Position numbers and translations under genes: made by a program
Shown: in pieces, positions 8,233 through 16,358 of the stretch
Layout: every line of letters begins with the position of its first letter
Position numbering within the stretch: position 1 is the stretch's first letter
Origin: Myxococcota bacterium
Lineage (GTDB): Bacteria; Myxococcota_C; UBA6777
DNA length: 40,083 nucleotides
Assembly: GCA_963169055.1 (NCBI GenBank)
Contig: CAUJFU010000136.1
Coordinates: 1 to 40,083, forward strand
Direction: 5' to 3'
The notes under the pieces: model-generated
Database searches by the model: none
The model's input: the letters and a program-made list of their open reading frames with translations, nothing else
Told to the model about the DNA's origin: nothing

Positions 8233-11200
8233 TCAGAAGCAGATCGCCTTATAGGTGATCTCGATCTTGGCACCTGCGGGGGGGGCATTGTTGAAGGCGA
8301 CGCTGTTGTCTGTGGGGACATAGGCCCAACCGTTGGTGGGATCGGCTTGTGGGACATTTTGCCCGTTCACTTTTACGGTGACGGTGGCGGGATCAGCGGG
8401 GCGCGAAAGGAAGAATTGCTTGCGATAGCCAAAGGTGACTGCGCCGATCTGACTGAGCGTTCCGGCCCAGTTGTTGTTGCAGATCGAGGCGACAACGCCG
8501 TTGGTGGCGTTGATTACGTCAAGATAGCGACCGCTCGAAGAGGCGGACTGACCGCCACTTGAGCAGCTATTTTGTTTGGTGGCAGGATCATAACCGATCA
8601 CGCCGTTGACACGGAGAAGATCGGGGTTGCGAACGCCTTTGATGTTACGGAAGAAGTTGATGTAGTAGGGGGTTGTACCGGGCGATGAGTCGGGTTCATC
8701 GGAGATGATGATGATCGCAAGAGAGGCATCGTTGCGCAAAAAGCCCTTGTTGCCGCCTTGTGCGACATCCGTATTGATTAGCGGATGCGAAAGTGCGAGG
8801 CGAGCAGCTTCCAAGCCTTGTTCGTTGGCAGAGCCGTTGGTTCCGACGTTTGCGCTTTGTCGAAAGACAGTGGGGAGGCTGGGAGTTGCGTTGTCCATGA
8901 TCTTGGGGCTACCGCGCAATCCTCCTGGGGTGTTGTTGCCGCCACCGATCGGGGTTCCCGTGGTGACGTCGGTGGTGGTGATGCCGATCTGGAAGTCCAC
9001 TTTGAGGTTCTGCGCAAAAGTAATGAAGCTCGTAAAGTTGCTACCAAGGCTGGATTGTTCGTCGCCCATTGAGCAAGAGTTATCAACCACAAAGAGGATA
9101 TCGACTTTAGGTTGGCTGGCTTGATTGAAAACGTCCGTCTGTTCGGCGTTTGTGGTGCCTTCGGCAGCGAGGGGGACGGACAATGGCGATTGTTGCGTCA
9201 GAGAGTGTTCGACTTCAAGAACAGCGTTTTGTTTGACGGCGGCGGTGGCACGATAGGCCACTTTGATCTCGGATTGTTGGCCTGCGTTGATTGTAAAGGG
9301 CGTGGTTTGGGCCTGCACGATGCGGAAGCCGTTGGCTCCAGCCGCAGAGAAACCGACTTTGTTGACGGTGATGGCGGCAGGACAGGTGTTATAGACCAAG
9401 ATGCTTTCGTTTCGAGAAGAACAATTGACCGTGACAAGGCCGATATTGAGTTGATCGGGTACGACTTCAACGCAAGACTTGATCGCAAGGCCGGTCAGAT
9501 CGGCCTCTCGGTAGGGTGGCGTCCCTTGAAGAGAGACGCGAAGCTGTCCATCAAAAGAAGGCGACCCAAGCGGATTGGCTTCTTTTTCTGCAACAGGCGA
9601 AAAACCGACATCGATGTTGACGGATTGCGAGGGTTGGATCACAAGCGGTGGATTGCACACGCCGTTGGGGCATTGAGGCGGAAGAGCGGGCAAGACAAAG
9701 ACATTAGGGCCGCTGTATGGGGGGAATCCGCTGCGGTCGATAAAGGTCTCGATCTTGGTGATGGTGCAATCGAGAGCGCCTTGGTTGGTCCAGACGATCG
9801 GGATGGTCTTGGTTTTACCGATGACAGAAAGGCCGAAGTTGACGAGTTGCGGAACAGGGATCAGGTCGCAGATCCGTGCGGTACTGCCTTCGCCTTCGAG
9901 AGTGACGCGGATCGTCGGTTCATCAGGATCATCGCTGCGGATCTCGATAGCTCCCGGATCTTGGCCTGCGTCGATCGGTTCGTAGAGGACATTGAGTGTG
10001 GCGAACTTGTTGGGGCCGAGCTTGAGCGGAAACGTCGGTGGGTTATCGAGTTTGAATTCAGGCGAAGAACCTTGGGCGATTTGGACAAAGTTGACGGTAA
10101 GCTCGCGGTCACCGATGTTTGCGATGGTCATCGGCAAGATCTTTTTCAGAGCCACGCGGCCAAAGTTGATCTTGCGGGGCGTGACGTCGATGTTGGGGGC
10201 GGAGACTTTTCCAGACAAAGGAACATCCACGACAGGACTGGATGGGTCGTTGGACTCGACTTGAACGACGCCTTGGTCGCCAGCGCCCGTACTTGGGCGA
10301 TATTCGATCACAACAGGGCGACTTTCACGCGGTTGCAGAATCAAGCCCGTGATGGTCGGGACGATAAAAGCACCGCTTGAGCCGGCCTTGAGCGAGACTT
10401 TTTTGACTTCGAGGGGTGCGGAGCCGACGTTCGCGATCTGTAATGCTTCGCGCTTGGTTGAGCCGGAAGCAACGAAGCCAAAGTCGATCTGTGTGGGCGT
10501 CACTTGGATGGAAGGAGCGGCCAGCTTGCCTTCAAAGCGCAAAAGGTAGGTCTCTCCGCGCAGGTTGGGATCGGGGTCGCTTGGAGAGCAGCTACCGCCT
10601 TCACATTTGAAGGCCATCGTCCCGAGGTCAGGGTTGCGTGTGGTGGGCGAATACTTGGTTTTGAAGGTAAAGCTGGCGCCGACTTTGAGTTCTTTGGGGC
10701 CTTCGGGTTTGCCATCAGGGAAGGTAAAGCCCGGGCTAGACGCGGGATCCCACAAGATGCTGACGATCTTGAGATCCGCGTTTCCTTTGTTTTCGACGCG
10801 CACCTCGATCTCTTTGGTATCGTTTTGTTGCAACTCGCCAAAGTCTACGGGGCTTGGTGTAATCGCAAGACGCGGTTGTGTCGCACTCGCCAATAGCGGA
10901 ACGTCGAGGAACCCTTCACGAGGGATCACCGCACTGCTCTCGACACGCAAGCGCCCAGAAGCAGCACTTCCCGCAGGAGCCGTGTAGATCACACGCAGCG
11001 TGATCTGTTCGCCCGTTTTGTAGGCTTTCGGAAGCGTCGGAAGGCTCGCAGGATCGATGCGGAAAAAGCTCTTTCCTTGATCGATGGCGATCGAATTAAT
11101 CTGAACGGGACCTGTCTTGACTTCGATCAATAGGCTTTTTGCGTCTTCTTGGCCTTGTGATCCTGAAAAGGTCAACGTATCGGGAACAGCTTTGATCTCG

Positions 11201-11310
11201 GTGTTGGCTTGCCCAACGCCGTCATCGCATCCGCACTGCATCAAAAAAGGCGAACACATCAAAAGCACACAAAACAGCATACGCCGCATCAAGATTGTCT
11301 GTGCTGGCAT
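8233..11310 (-). CDS. ASH/choice-of-anchor-D repeat lipoprotein with C-terminal VWA domain
   Basis: A 1025-residue exported protein. The N-terminus is a signal peptide ending at a cysteine (C26, with a poor lipobox FLMQC), so lipid anchoring is likely but not certain. Residues ~30-720 consist of at least five Ig-like ASH/HYDIN ('choice-of-anchor D') modules, each starting with a strand like the one at ITPSPVDFGEL, VTPTQIDFGFV, VTPRKINFGRV or VPDQLNIGLV. A VWA-like domain follows from about residue 735, with a MIDAS-type DNSCS motif in VDILFVVDNSCSMGDE and a later IIIISDEPDSS strand. Such proteins are typical of Myxococcota cell surfaces and are presumed to bind ligands or other proteins; no substrate can be named. 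The ATG at 11310 has an excellent AAGGAG 6 bases upstream. It lies 190 bp downstream of a related lipoprotein gene on the same strand. Confidence 0.85.
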   Translation of the reverse strand: MPAQTILMRRMLFCVLLMCSPFLMQCGCDDGVGQANTEIKAVPDTLTFSGSQGQEDAKSLLIEVKTGPVQINSIAIDQGKSFFRIDPASLPTLPKAYKTGEQITLRVIYTAPAGSAASGRLRVESSAVIPREGFLDVPLLASATQPRLAITPSPVDFGELQQNDTKEIEVRVENKGNADLKIVSILWDPASSPGFTFPDGKPEGPKELKVGASFTFKTKYSPTTRNPDLGTMAFKCEGGSCSPSDPDPNLRGETYLLRFEGKLAAPSIQVTPTQIDFGFVASGSTKREALQIANVGSAPLEVKKVSLKAGSSGAFIVPTITGLILQPRESRPVVIEYRPSTGAGDQGVVQVESNDPSSPVVDVPLSGKVSAPNIDVTPRKINFGRVALKKILPMTIANIGDRELTVNFVQIAQGSSPEFKLDNPPTFPLKLGPNKFATLNVLYEPIDAGQDPGAIEIRSDDPDEPTIRVTLEGEGSTARICDLIPVPQLVNFGLSVIGKTKTIPIVWTNQGALDCTITKIETFIDRSGFPPYSGPNVFVLPALPPQCPNGVCNPPLVIQPSQSVNIDVGFSPVAEKEANPLGSPSFDGQLRVSLQGTPPYREADLTGLAIKSCVEVVPDQLNIGLVTVNCSSRNESILVYNTCPAAITVNKVGFSAAGANGFRIVQAQTTPFTINAGQQSEIKVAYRATAAVKQNAVLEVEHSLTQQSPLSVPLAAEGTTNAEQTDVFNQASQPKVDILFVVDNSCSMGDEQSSLGSNFTSFITFAQNLKVDFQIGITTTDVTTGTPIGGGNNTPGGLRGSPKIMDNATPSLPTVFRQSANVGTNGSANEQGLEAARLALSHPLINTDVAQGGNKGFLRNDASLAIIIISDEPDSSPGTTPYYINFFRNIKGVRNPDLLRVNGVIGYDPATKQNSCSSGGQSASSSGRYLDVINATNGVVASICNNNWAGTLSQIGAVTFGYRKQFFLSRPADPATVTVKVNGQNVPQADPTNGWAYVPTDNSVAFNNAPPAGAKIEITYKAICF

Positions 11311-11500
11311 CGAGCACTCCTTTCACATCAAACAAAACAGTGGGGTATCCAAAGGATACAAAAGCTCGAAAAAGACAGGCGATTCTCCACATCCCTCCAA
11401 CAAAAGACCGTCTTACATCGAGGACGGCCTATCGCCAATCCGTCCGATTATCGGTCAAGTCAGTACGAAGGAAACGGAAAAGAGCGGAGAAACCAAGAAA

Positions 11501-13180
11501 TCAATCTTCCACTTTGAGGGTCTCGGTCTTTTTGCCGGTCAATCCGCCTTCATCGGTCACTTCGAGCGTCACTTTAAACTCACCACGTCCATCCACCAAA
11601 AAAGTCGGCGTCTTGTCCGTTTCGCTACTAAGCTTACTCGCCGAACCCAACGGGACTTCGAGAGTCCATTTGTAAGCGGTAATCTTTCCCTCGCGATCAA
11701 AACTGGTGGAAGGATCTAGCTTAACGCGGGGTCGCTCACCACCACGAAAGACGGGGTTGGGGATGGGCTTGTCGACATCCGCAGCTTGACAAACATTCCC
11801 GCTGACTTCGGCGCATAGGAAAACAAACCGCGCAAACGGAGGGATATTGACTTCGGTTCCAGCACTAATCGAGACAACGATCCCCGAGGTGGGATCTGCG
11901 AAAGCAGGATCGTTGGTTTTGACAACAACTCCCGCAGATACAGCAGTTTGCGCGGTGGGTGCAAAGATAACTTCGACTTCAAGGATCTGACCTTTTGCAA
12001 GCACAATCGGGGTGGCTTGTGTGGGGGCAGGAACTTCTTGGCCGCCTTTTCTGAATTTTCCAAGCGCCAAAGAAGCGGGTGCAGCGCCTTTTCCATCATC
12101 GCTGGTCAGTTTCACATCGGATACTTGCAGGTCACACAGCGAATTTGCGGGATCGGGCTGTAATTTGAGTGTTTTGGTTTCCGTTTTCCCGACAGCAATG
12201 TTCGAGAACGTCATCAGCGACGAGTCGACGCTGCCGCGAGTGGGGCTACTGCCTTCAATGCGCAGCGAAAGCTGTTGCGCAGCAGGGGGCTGCCCTTTGT
12301 CTTTGTCGCCCTTTTGGAAGATGGAGTTGCTGTTGATATGGAGAACAGCTTTGTGATCGCCGCAGGTTTTGGGGGTGTATTGGACTTTGAATTCCATATC
12401 TTGGCTGGGAGTGAGCGCAAAGTCTTGGTTCAGATCGACGGGTTTTCCGTCTTTGTCTTGGATGGCATAAGACTTTGCGGGATCTTCTTGAACCCAAACA
12501 AAGCGAAATTTGAGTTCGCCCGTTGTTGCGGCGTTTCGGATGATCAAGGTGTCGACTTTGCTTTTGTCTTTTTCAATTTTTCCAAAAGAGATCAAAAAGT
12601 CCTTGTCACCGACCACTTGGGCGCTCACATCGATCTTGGGCTCACCGCCTCGCGTTTGCATGCGGATCTCTGTCGTCACATCGCCGATGCTTGTGGGATC
12701 GTTGACATTTTTGGTATTTGAAACAATCAACACCTTGGCGAGTTGAAAGTCGTTGCTGTTGGAGAAGGTAAACTCAACAGAAAATTCTTTTTTCTCGCCG
12801 GGCTTGAGCTTGAATGGAATGGAGGGAAAAGGGACACATTGTTGTTCGTCGGCCCCAAGAGGGCATTGATCGGAGATCAGTTTGAACTGCGCACTCGCCG
12901 CAGCATCGAGCTTAATCGACTTGATCTCCAGATCTTGGGCGGTGGGTGCGGGGTCGATCTTGTTGCGGATGGAAAACTTTTTGTAGATCCGCAGCCCCGC
13001 AGGGCGGACTTCGCCGATGTTCCAGCTATCAGGCGTCAATTCGATCTCAGGCAAGATCGGCGGGACGGTTTTTTCTTCGGGGCAAGCGGTTTGAAAAACA
13101 CCCATCACCAACAAAAGCAACGCCCACACCGAGATCTTCGCGATCCGTTGCGGCCAAAAGTGTCGCACAAATACATCCAT
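11501..13180 (-). CDS. ASH-type lipoprotein with C-terminal PKD-like domain
   Basis: A 559-residue lipoprotein. The signal peptide (WALLLLVMGVFQTAC) places the lipidated Cys near residue 33. The mature protein starts with an ASH-like module (EIELTPDSWNIGEVRPAG), continues with two or three more Ig-like modules of the same type (for example SSLMTFSNIAVGKTETKTL), and ends in a PKD-like domain with AYKWTLEVP and FKVTLEVTDEGGLTG, the usual PKD closing pattern. It has no VWA domain, unlike its downstream neighbour, with which it shares module type and orientation. The two are probably co-transcribed and may work together on the surface. The ATG at 13180 is preceded by AGGAAA at suitable spacing. 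The function is unknown. Confidence 0.83.
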   Translation of the reverse strand: MDVFVRHFWPQRIAKISVWALLLLVMGVFQTACPEEKTVPPILPEIELTPDSWNIGEVRPAGLRIYKKFSIRNKIDPAPTAQDLEIKSIKLDAAASAQFKLISDQCPLGADEQQCVPFPSIPFKLKPGEKKEFSVEFTFSNSNDFQLAKVLIVSNTKNVNDPTSIGDVTTEIRMQTRGGEPKIDVSAQVVGDKDFLISFGKIEKDKSKVDTLIIRNAATTGELKFRFVWVQEDPAKSYAIQDKDGKPVDLNQDFALTPSQDMEFKVQYTPKTCGDHKAVLHINSNSIFQKGDKDKGQPPAAQQLSLRIEGSSPTRGSVDSSLMTFSNIAVGKTETKTLKLQPDPANSLCDLQVSDVKLTSDDGKGAAPASLALGKFRKGGQEVPAPTQATPIVLAKGQILEVEVIFAPTAQTAVSAGVVVKTNDPAFADPTSGIVVSISAGTEVNIPPFARFVFLCAEVSGNVCQAADVDKPIPNPVFRGGERPRVKLDPSTSFDREGKITAYKWTLEVPLGSASKLSSETDKTPTFLVDGRGEFKVTLEVTDEGGLTGKKTETLKVED

Positions 13181-13458
13181 GACGTTCTTTCCTAACTTGA
13201 TTCTAGCGCGTCGCTTCGATCAAAGCGCGCAGTCCACAAGGGTCAGGCTCCTCTTGACAGCCTTTTGTCTTGCACTTGTAGCAAACTCAACCGAGAGAGG
13301 CAAGAGAGACACACGCGGATGCTTTGGAGGCAAACGCGACTTCCCGCATGATGGGCTTGTGGATATCGAAGATGATCTGGCTTGGTTGCGTCCCATTGTT
13401 TGAACGGTTGTTATGAATAACAGAGAAGATCGCACACGACAAGTCTTTTTTTATTTGC

Positions 13459-13481
13459 ATCGGATAGGAGTGACGCGGTTG
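13459..13481 (+). repeat. Half-copy of 37-bp palindromic repeat
   Basis: These 23 bases match 13580-13602 with a single difference (gcGgttg versus gcAgttg). They correspond to the right arm of the palindrome at 13565-13601, while the left arm is absent. The two copies are offset by 121 bp. Confidence 0.8.
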
Positions 13482-13512
13482 AAGAGGGAAACCGTGAAGA
13501 ATCAACCCGTTG

Positions 13513-13536
13513 TAGGGGCGGTTCGCGAACCGCCCG
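13513..13536 (+). repeat. GTAGGGGC-type palindrome, short copy
   Basis: The 24 bases contain the perfect palindrome GGGCGGTTCGCGAACCGCCC and match the left part of the MITE-like elements at 26796 and 39223. The second hairpin and closing GCCCCTAC of those elements are missing here, so this is a partial or ancestral unit. Confidence 0.85.
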
Positions 13537-13564
13537 CGCCGGAACATGGGCCTTTTTCGTATCG

Positions 13565-13601
13565 AACTGCGTAAGTCCTATCGGATAGGAGTGACGCAGT
13601 T
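13565..13601. repeat. 37-bp palindrome (ACTGCGTAAGTCCTATC type)
   Basis: The left arm AACTGCGTAAGTCCTATC and right arm GATAGGAGTGACGCAGTT are reverse complements over 18 positions with two mismatches, centred on G13583. The left arm recurs as a tail of two-hairpin copies B (28151-28171) and E (48-62). It would form a strong hairpin in DNA or RNA. Confidence 0.85.
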
Positions 13602-13605
13602 GGCC

Positions 13606-13732
13606 CAAAAAACCCCGTGTTCGTGCCGCTTGAAGCAACAGAGTCGTTGGTCTGGAAAGACGTGATCTGTTCGCCCCTCTCGGGGTCAAGGGAGCCGCGC
13701 TCCCTTGCGGGGCGTGGGGTAGCGCCCCACAA
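13606..13732 (+). repeat. Two-hairpin dispersed repeat, copy A
   Basis: From left to right it has an AAAAACCCCGTGTTCG block, a GTTGGTCTGGAAAGACG block, GGGGTCAAGGGAGC-CGC-GCTCCCTTG (hairpin I, 9-bp stem CAAGGGAGC/GCTCCCTTG) and GTGGGGTAGCGCCCCAC (hairpin II). The same blocks occur in the same order in copies B, C and D. The 37-bp palindrome ends 4 bp before it. Confidence 0.85.
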
Positions 13733-13790
13733 GACCTATTCAATAACGTCGGTCGTGTGTGCAGTTCAGGCAGAAGGGTTGCGAAAGGTC

Positions 13791-13818
13791 TTGATCTTGT
13801 CGAGGGGGTGACTATAAT
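13791..13818 (+). promoter_or_regulatory. Candidate sigma-70 promoter for the PpiD-like gene
   Basis: TTGATC (13791-13796), a 16-bp spacer and a perfect TATAAT (13813-13818), about 120 bp upstream of the PpiD-like start codon. It lies after the repeats, so the repeats would be outside the transcript. Confidence 0.5.
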
Positions 13819-13937
13819 CCGCCATTCTTTGCGCAAGTGTATCGTGCGGAGGCACGCGGATAGGCTCTCCGAGTCGAAACGCTGCGCATGGGGCGTGCGG
13901 CTCACGAAAGACAGACAATCGAACAAGGTGGAATATC

Positions 13938-15572
13938 ATGTTAGAGAAAATGCGGACACACTCCCGCAACTGGTTGATCTCGTTTCTCTTTGGCATCATC
14001 ATCGTGGTTTTTGCGATCAACTTTGGCCCGGGCTTCGATCAGCTCAACCAAACAGGCTGCGTGCGCAACGCAGGGAACGCAGCGACCGTCAACGGCGAGC
14101 CGATAACGCGGCAACTCTTTATGATGCGCTGGCAAAACTACTTGCAAGCGCGTCAGATCCCGCCGCAATTTATCCAAGCCCTCGACTTGAAAGGCCGATT
14201 GATCGGCGAGATGATTGATGTGCTGTTGCTTTCCCAAGCGGCGCGCCGTTATGGGATCCAGATCGCCGACGAAGAAGTCCAACAACAGATCATCGAATCA
14301 TCCGAGTTCCAAAACAACGATAAGATCTTCGATCCAGAACGTTTTCGTCGATTGGTAAGCTATTACGGCCTCACCACGGAACAATACCAAGAACAACGTC
14401 GCCAACTTCTTCAAGCCGATCGGATGCGCGCTGTGTTGACGGCAGGCGTGCAGGTCTCGGATGACGAAGTGCTGCAACGTTACAAAGAAAACAACGACAA
14501 AGCCAAGATCGCCTTCCTTTCGCTTCCAGCGACAGGCATCAAGCTGGATGTCAAAGTCAGCGATCAAGAAATCGATGCGTTTGCAAAAGCCAGCGGCAAC
14601 GAAGAAAAGCTCAAGAAGCTTTTCGATTCGCGCAAGAGCAACTACGAGCGCAAAGTGCGCGTCAGCCACATCCTCGTGAAGACCGATCCTGCGCGTGCGA
14701 ATGATGCCGCATACATCGCAGAAAAGCGCAAAAAGATCGATGATATCCGCGAAAAATTGCTGAAAGCCCCCAATGACTTCGCCAAACTTGCCCGCGAGCA
14801 ATCCGACGATTCCACTCGCGCAAACGGCGGTGACTTGGGCTTTATCAACCAATTGATGATGGTTCCTCCCTTTACCAAAGCATCCTTTGCTCTCAAGCAG
14901 ATCGGCGAGATCAGCCCTGTGGTACTGACCAACTTCGGTTACCACGTGATCAAACTGACAGGCGAACAGCCCGAGCGCACCTTGGCCGATGCGAAGCTTA
15001 AACGCGAACTAGCCCGTGAATTGGTCGAAGCCGAGCGCAACCAAAACGCAACGATGATCCTCGCCAAACAATTCCTCGCAGAAGCCCAAAAAGGCGCCCG
15101 CTTCGAGGATATCGCCAAGCGTTACCAAAAACAGGACGCACCGAAAAAAGGCGCGACTTCACAACCCACTTCCGCAGCATCTCGCCCTGCTTCACAAGCG
15201 CCTTACTACGCCCAACTTGTAGGAAAAGTGGTGGTCAAAAGCCCCGCAGCGTTTACGCGCTTTCCCGACAACATTCCCGATGTCGGAAGCATCGAAGAGA
15301 GCAAGTCTCTTGTCCATGCTGCTTTTTCGATGAAGCCCCAAGAACTGATGAACCAGCCTTTGGTGATCAAAGACAAGATCTTCTTGGTACAACTTCGCAA
15401 GCGCATCGACCCCAATATGAAAGAGTATGAGAAAGAAAAAGAGCAGCTTCGGGAACGAATGCTGAACCGCAAAAAGTCGCTTCTTGTCCAAACATGGCTC
15501 GAAAATATGCGCAACAGCGCGGATATCTTCAAAAACAAAACCATCCTCTCGTACGGCCCCAACCTTAACTAG
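13938..15572 (+). CDS. ppiD: PpiD/SurA-like membrane-anchored peptidyl-prolyl isomerase
   Basis: A 544-residue periplasmic foldase anchored by one N-terminal membrane helix (residues ~12-32, ISFLFGIIIVVFAINFG), as in PpiD. A SurA_N-type helical chaperone region (~45-200, VNGEPITRQLFMMRWQNYLQAR onward) precedes a parvulin (PPIC rotamase) domain from about residue 235, with VRVSHILVK, GGDLGFI and FGYHVIKLTGEQ, the characteristic parvulin motifs. A Ser/Thr/Ala/Gln-rich linker near residue 405 and a second helical part follow. PpiD-like proteins assist folding of secreted and outer-membrane proteins at the exit of the Sec translocon. The ATG at 13938 has AAGGTGG at good spacing. The length is slightly shorter than E. 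coli PpiD (623 residues). The local abundance of barrels and lipoproteins fits a general envelope folding role. Confidence 0.9.
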   Translation: MLEKMRTHSRNWLISFLFGIIIVVFAINFGPGFDQLNQTGCVRNAGNAATVNGEPITRQLFMMRWQNYLQARQIPPQFIQALDLKGRLIGEMIDVLLLSQAARRYGIQIADEEVQQQIIESSEFQNNDKIFDPERFRRLVSYYGLTTEQYQEQRRQLLQADRMRAVLTAGVQVSDDEVLQRYKENNDKAKIAFLSLPATGIKLDVKVSDQEIDAFAKASGNEEKLKKLFDSRKSNYERKVRVSHILVKTDPARANDAAYIAEKRKKIDDIREKLLKAPNDFAKLAREQSDDSTRANGGDLGFINQLMMVPPFTKASFALKQIGEISPVVLTNFGYHVIKLTGEQPERTLADAKLKRELARELVEAERNQNATMILAKQFLAEAQKGARFEDIAKRYQKQDAPKKGATSQPTSAASRPASQAPYYAQLVGKVVVKSPAAFTRFPDNIPDVGSIEESKSLVHAAFSMKPQELMNQPLVIKDKIFLVQLRKRIDPNMKEYEKEKEQLRERMLNRKKSLLVQTWLENMRNSADIFKNKTILSYGPNLN

Positions 15573-15788
15573 CCCTCCATCAGACACATTCTGCCCCCCC
15601 CCTTTTCTCTGCCCTCCAACCTTTATCTCAAAAACAAACAAGATCTCCTTGAATCAAATGGCGAGATGGCCCGTCAACGCAGCCATGCAATACCTTGCAA
15701 GAACACAGGCCGTTGACCGCTACTGCTTTTGATCGCAAGGTGAAACAAGTCTCGAACGCCCGAAAAAGAACGAGACAGGGAGGTCATC

Positions 15789-16193
15789 ATGTTTCACGAC
15801 CGCTGGCTTCGATGGGTGGTCTTTTATAGCGTGCTGGGTGGGGTATTTTTGGGATGGATCGAGCGCAACGCGTGGGCCCGATGCAACCAAACACTCTGCT
15901 ACGTTTGGGATGTTCGCAAAAAACGCTGCACCTTCCGTTGCAAAGCAGGGCGTGAGATGTGCTTTCGCGGAAAGTGTGTGCAGATCAAACGTTGTCGATC
16001 TCTGCGATGTGAGCGGTTTGATCCCTCCAAAGGGCGCTGTGTGTCGCAATGCCGCCAAGGGACGCTCTGTCACCAAGGCCGATGTATCCGCCAATGTCCA
16101 CGACCCATGTGTTACCTGAAAACAAAAAAACGTTGTGTCCAACGCTGCCCGCCAAGAACGAGATGCTTGAACGGCAAGTGTGCAAAAGACTAG
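15789..16193 (+). CDS. Small secreted cysteine-repeat protein
   Basis: A 134-residue protein with an N-terminal hydrophobic signal (WVVFYSVLGGVFLGW, probable cleavage at NAWA) and a mature part made of three repeats with six cysteines each, 18 in total, following C-x4-C-x7-9-C-x3-C-x5-6-C-x4-C. It is rich in Lys/Arg. The regular spacing suggests three small disulfide-bonded modules outside the cytoplasm. It resembles the Cys-rich 'Dickkopf/EB-like' modules seen in myxobacterial surface proteins, but no family can be named. The ATG at 15789 has GGGAGG 6 bases upstream. It sits between the PpiD-like gene and the membrane TPR gene on the same strand, with its own leader of about 215 bp. The function is unknown. 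Confidence 0.72.
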   Translation: MFHDRWLRWVVFYSVLGGVFLGWIERNAWARCNQTLCYVWDVRKKRCTFRCKAGREMCFRGKCVQIKRCRSLRCERFDPSKGRCVSQCRQGTLCHQGRCIRQCPRPMCYLKTKKRCVQRCPPRTRCLNGKCAKD

Positions 16194-16281
16194 ACGCAGC
16201 GAACCTCTCCATCATTCGGGGATTTTGCGCATTGAGGTGAGGCAACCAAGCGCGATCGATGGCATGACCAACGTATGCAAC

Positions 16282-16311
16282 TTGACAAACGCGGGGGAAA
16301 GGGGCTAGAGA
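16282..16311 (+). promoter_or_regulatory. Candidate promoter of the zinc-ribbon/TPR gene
   Basis: A perfect TTGACA (16282-16287) with an 18-bp spacer to TAGAGA (16306-16311), a weak -10 of the GCTAG type. It is 48 bp upstream of the chosen start at 16359 and argues against the in-frame ATG at 16275, which would lie before the promoter. Confidence 0.4.
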
Positions 16312-16358
16312 GAACAGGGCAAAGAACTGCAAACCCACACCATCGGGCCAAAAAAACG

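Larger units (their letters stand above)
13181..13937. other. 757-bp repeat-rich intergenic region
   Basis: This region lies between a minus-strand lipoprotein gene and the plus-strand PpiD-like gene. It holds four repeat units described separately: half of a 37-bp palindrome (13459-13481), a GTAGGGGC-type palindrome (13513-13536), the complete 37-bp palindrome (13565-13601) and a two-hairpin repeat (13606-13732). A candidate promoter follows at 13791-13818. The open frames here run through the repeats on both strands and are not credible genes. Confidence 0.7.

Noticed and set aside
9112-10380. 422-codon plus-strand open frame
   Set aside because: It is antisense to the ASH-repeat lipoprotein; Asp/Arg/Gly-rich composition reflects the opposite strand's codon bias.
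13411-13926. Open frames across the 13.4-13.9 kb repeats
   Set aside because: Their sequences come from dispersed palindromic repeats; peptides of the same kind appear wherever the two-hairpin repeat occurs.
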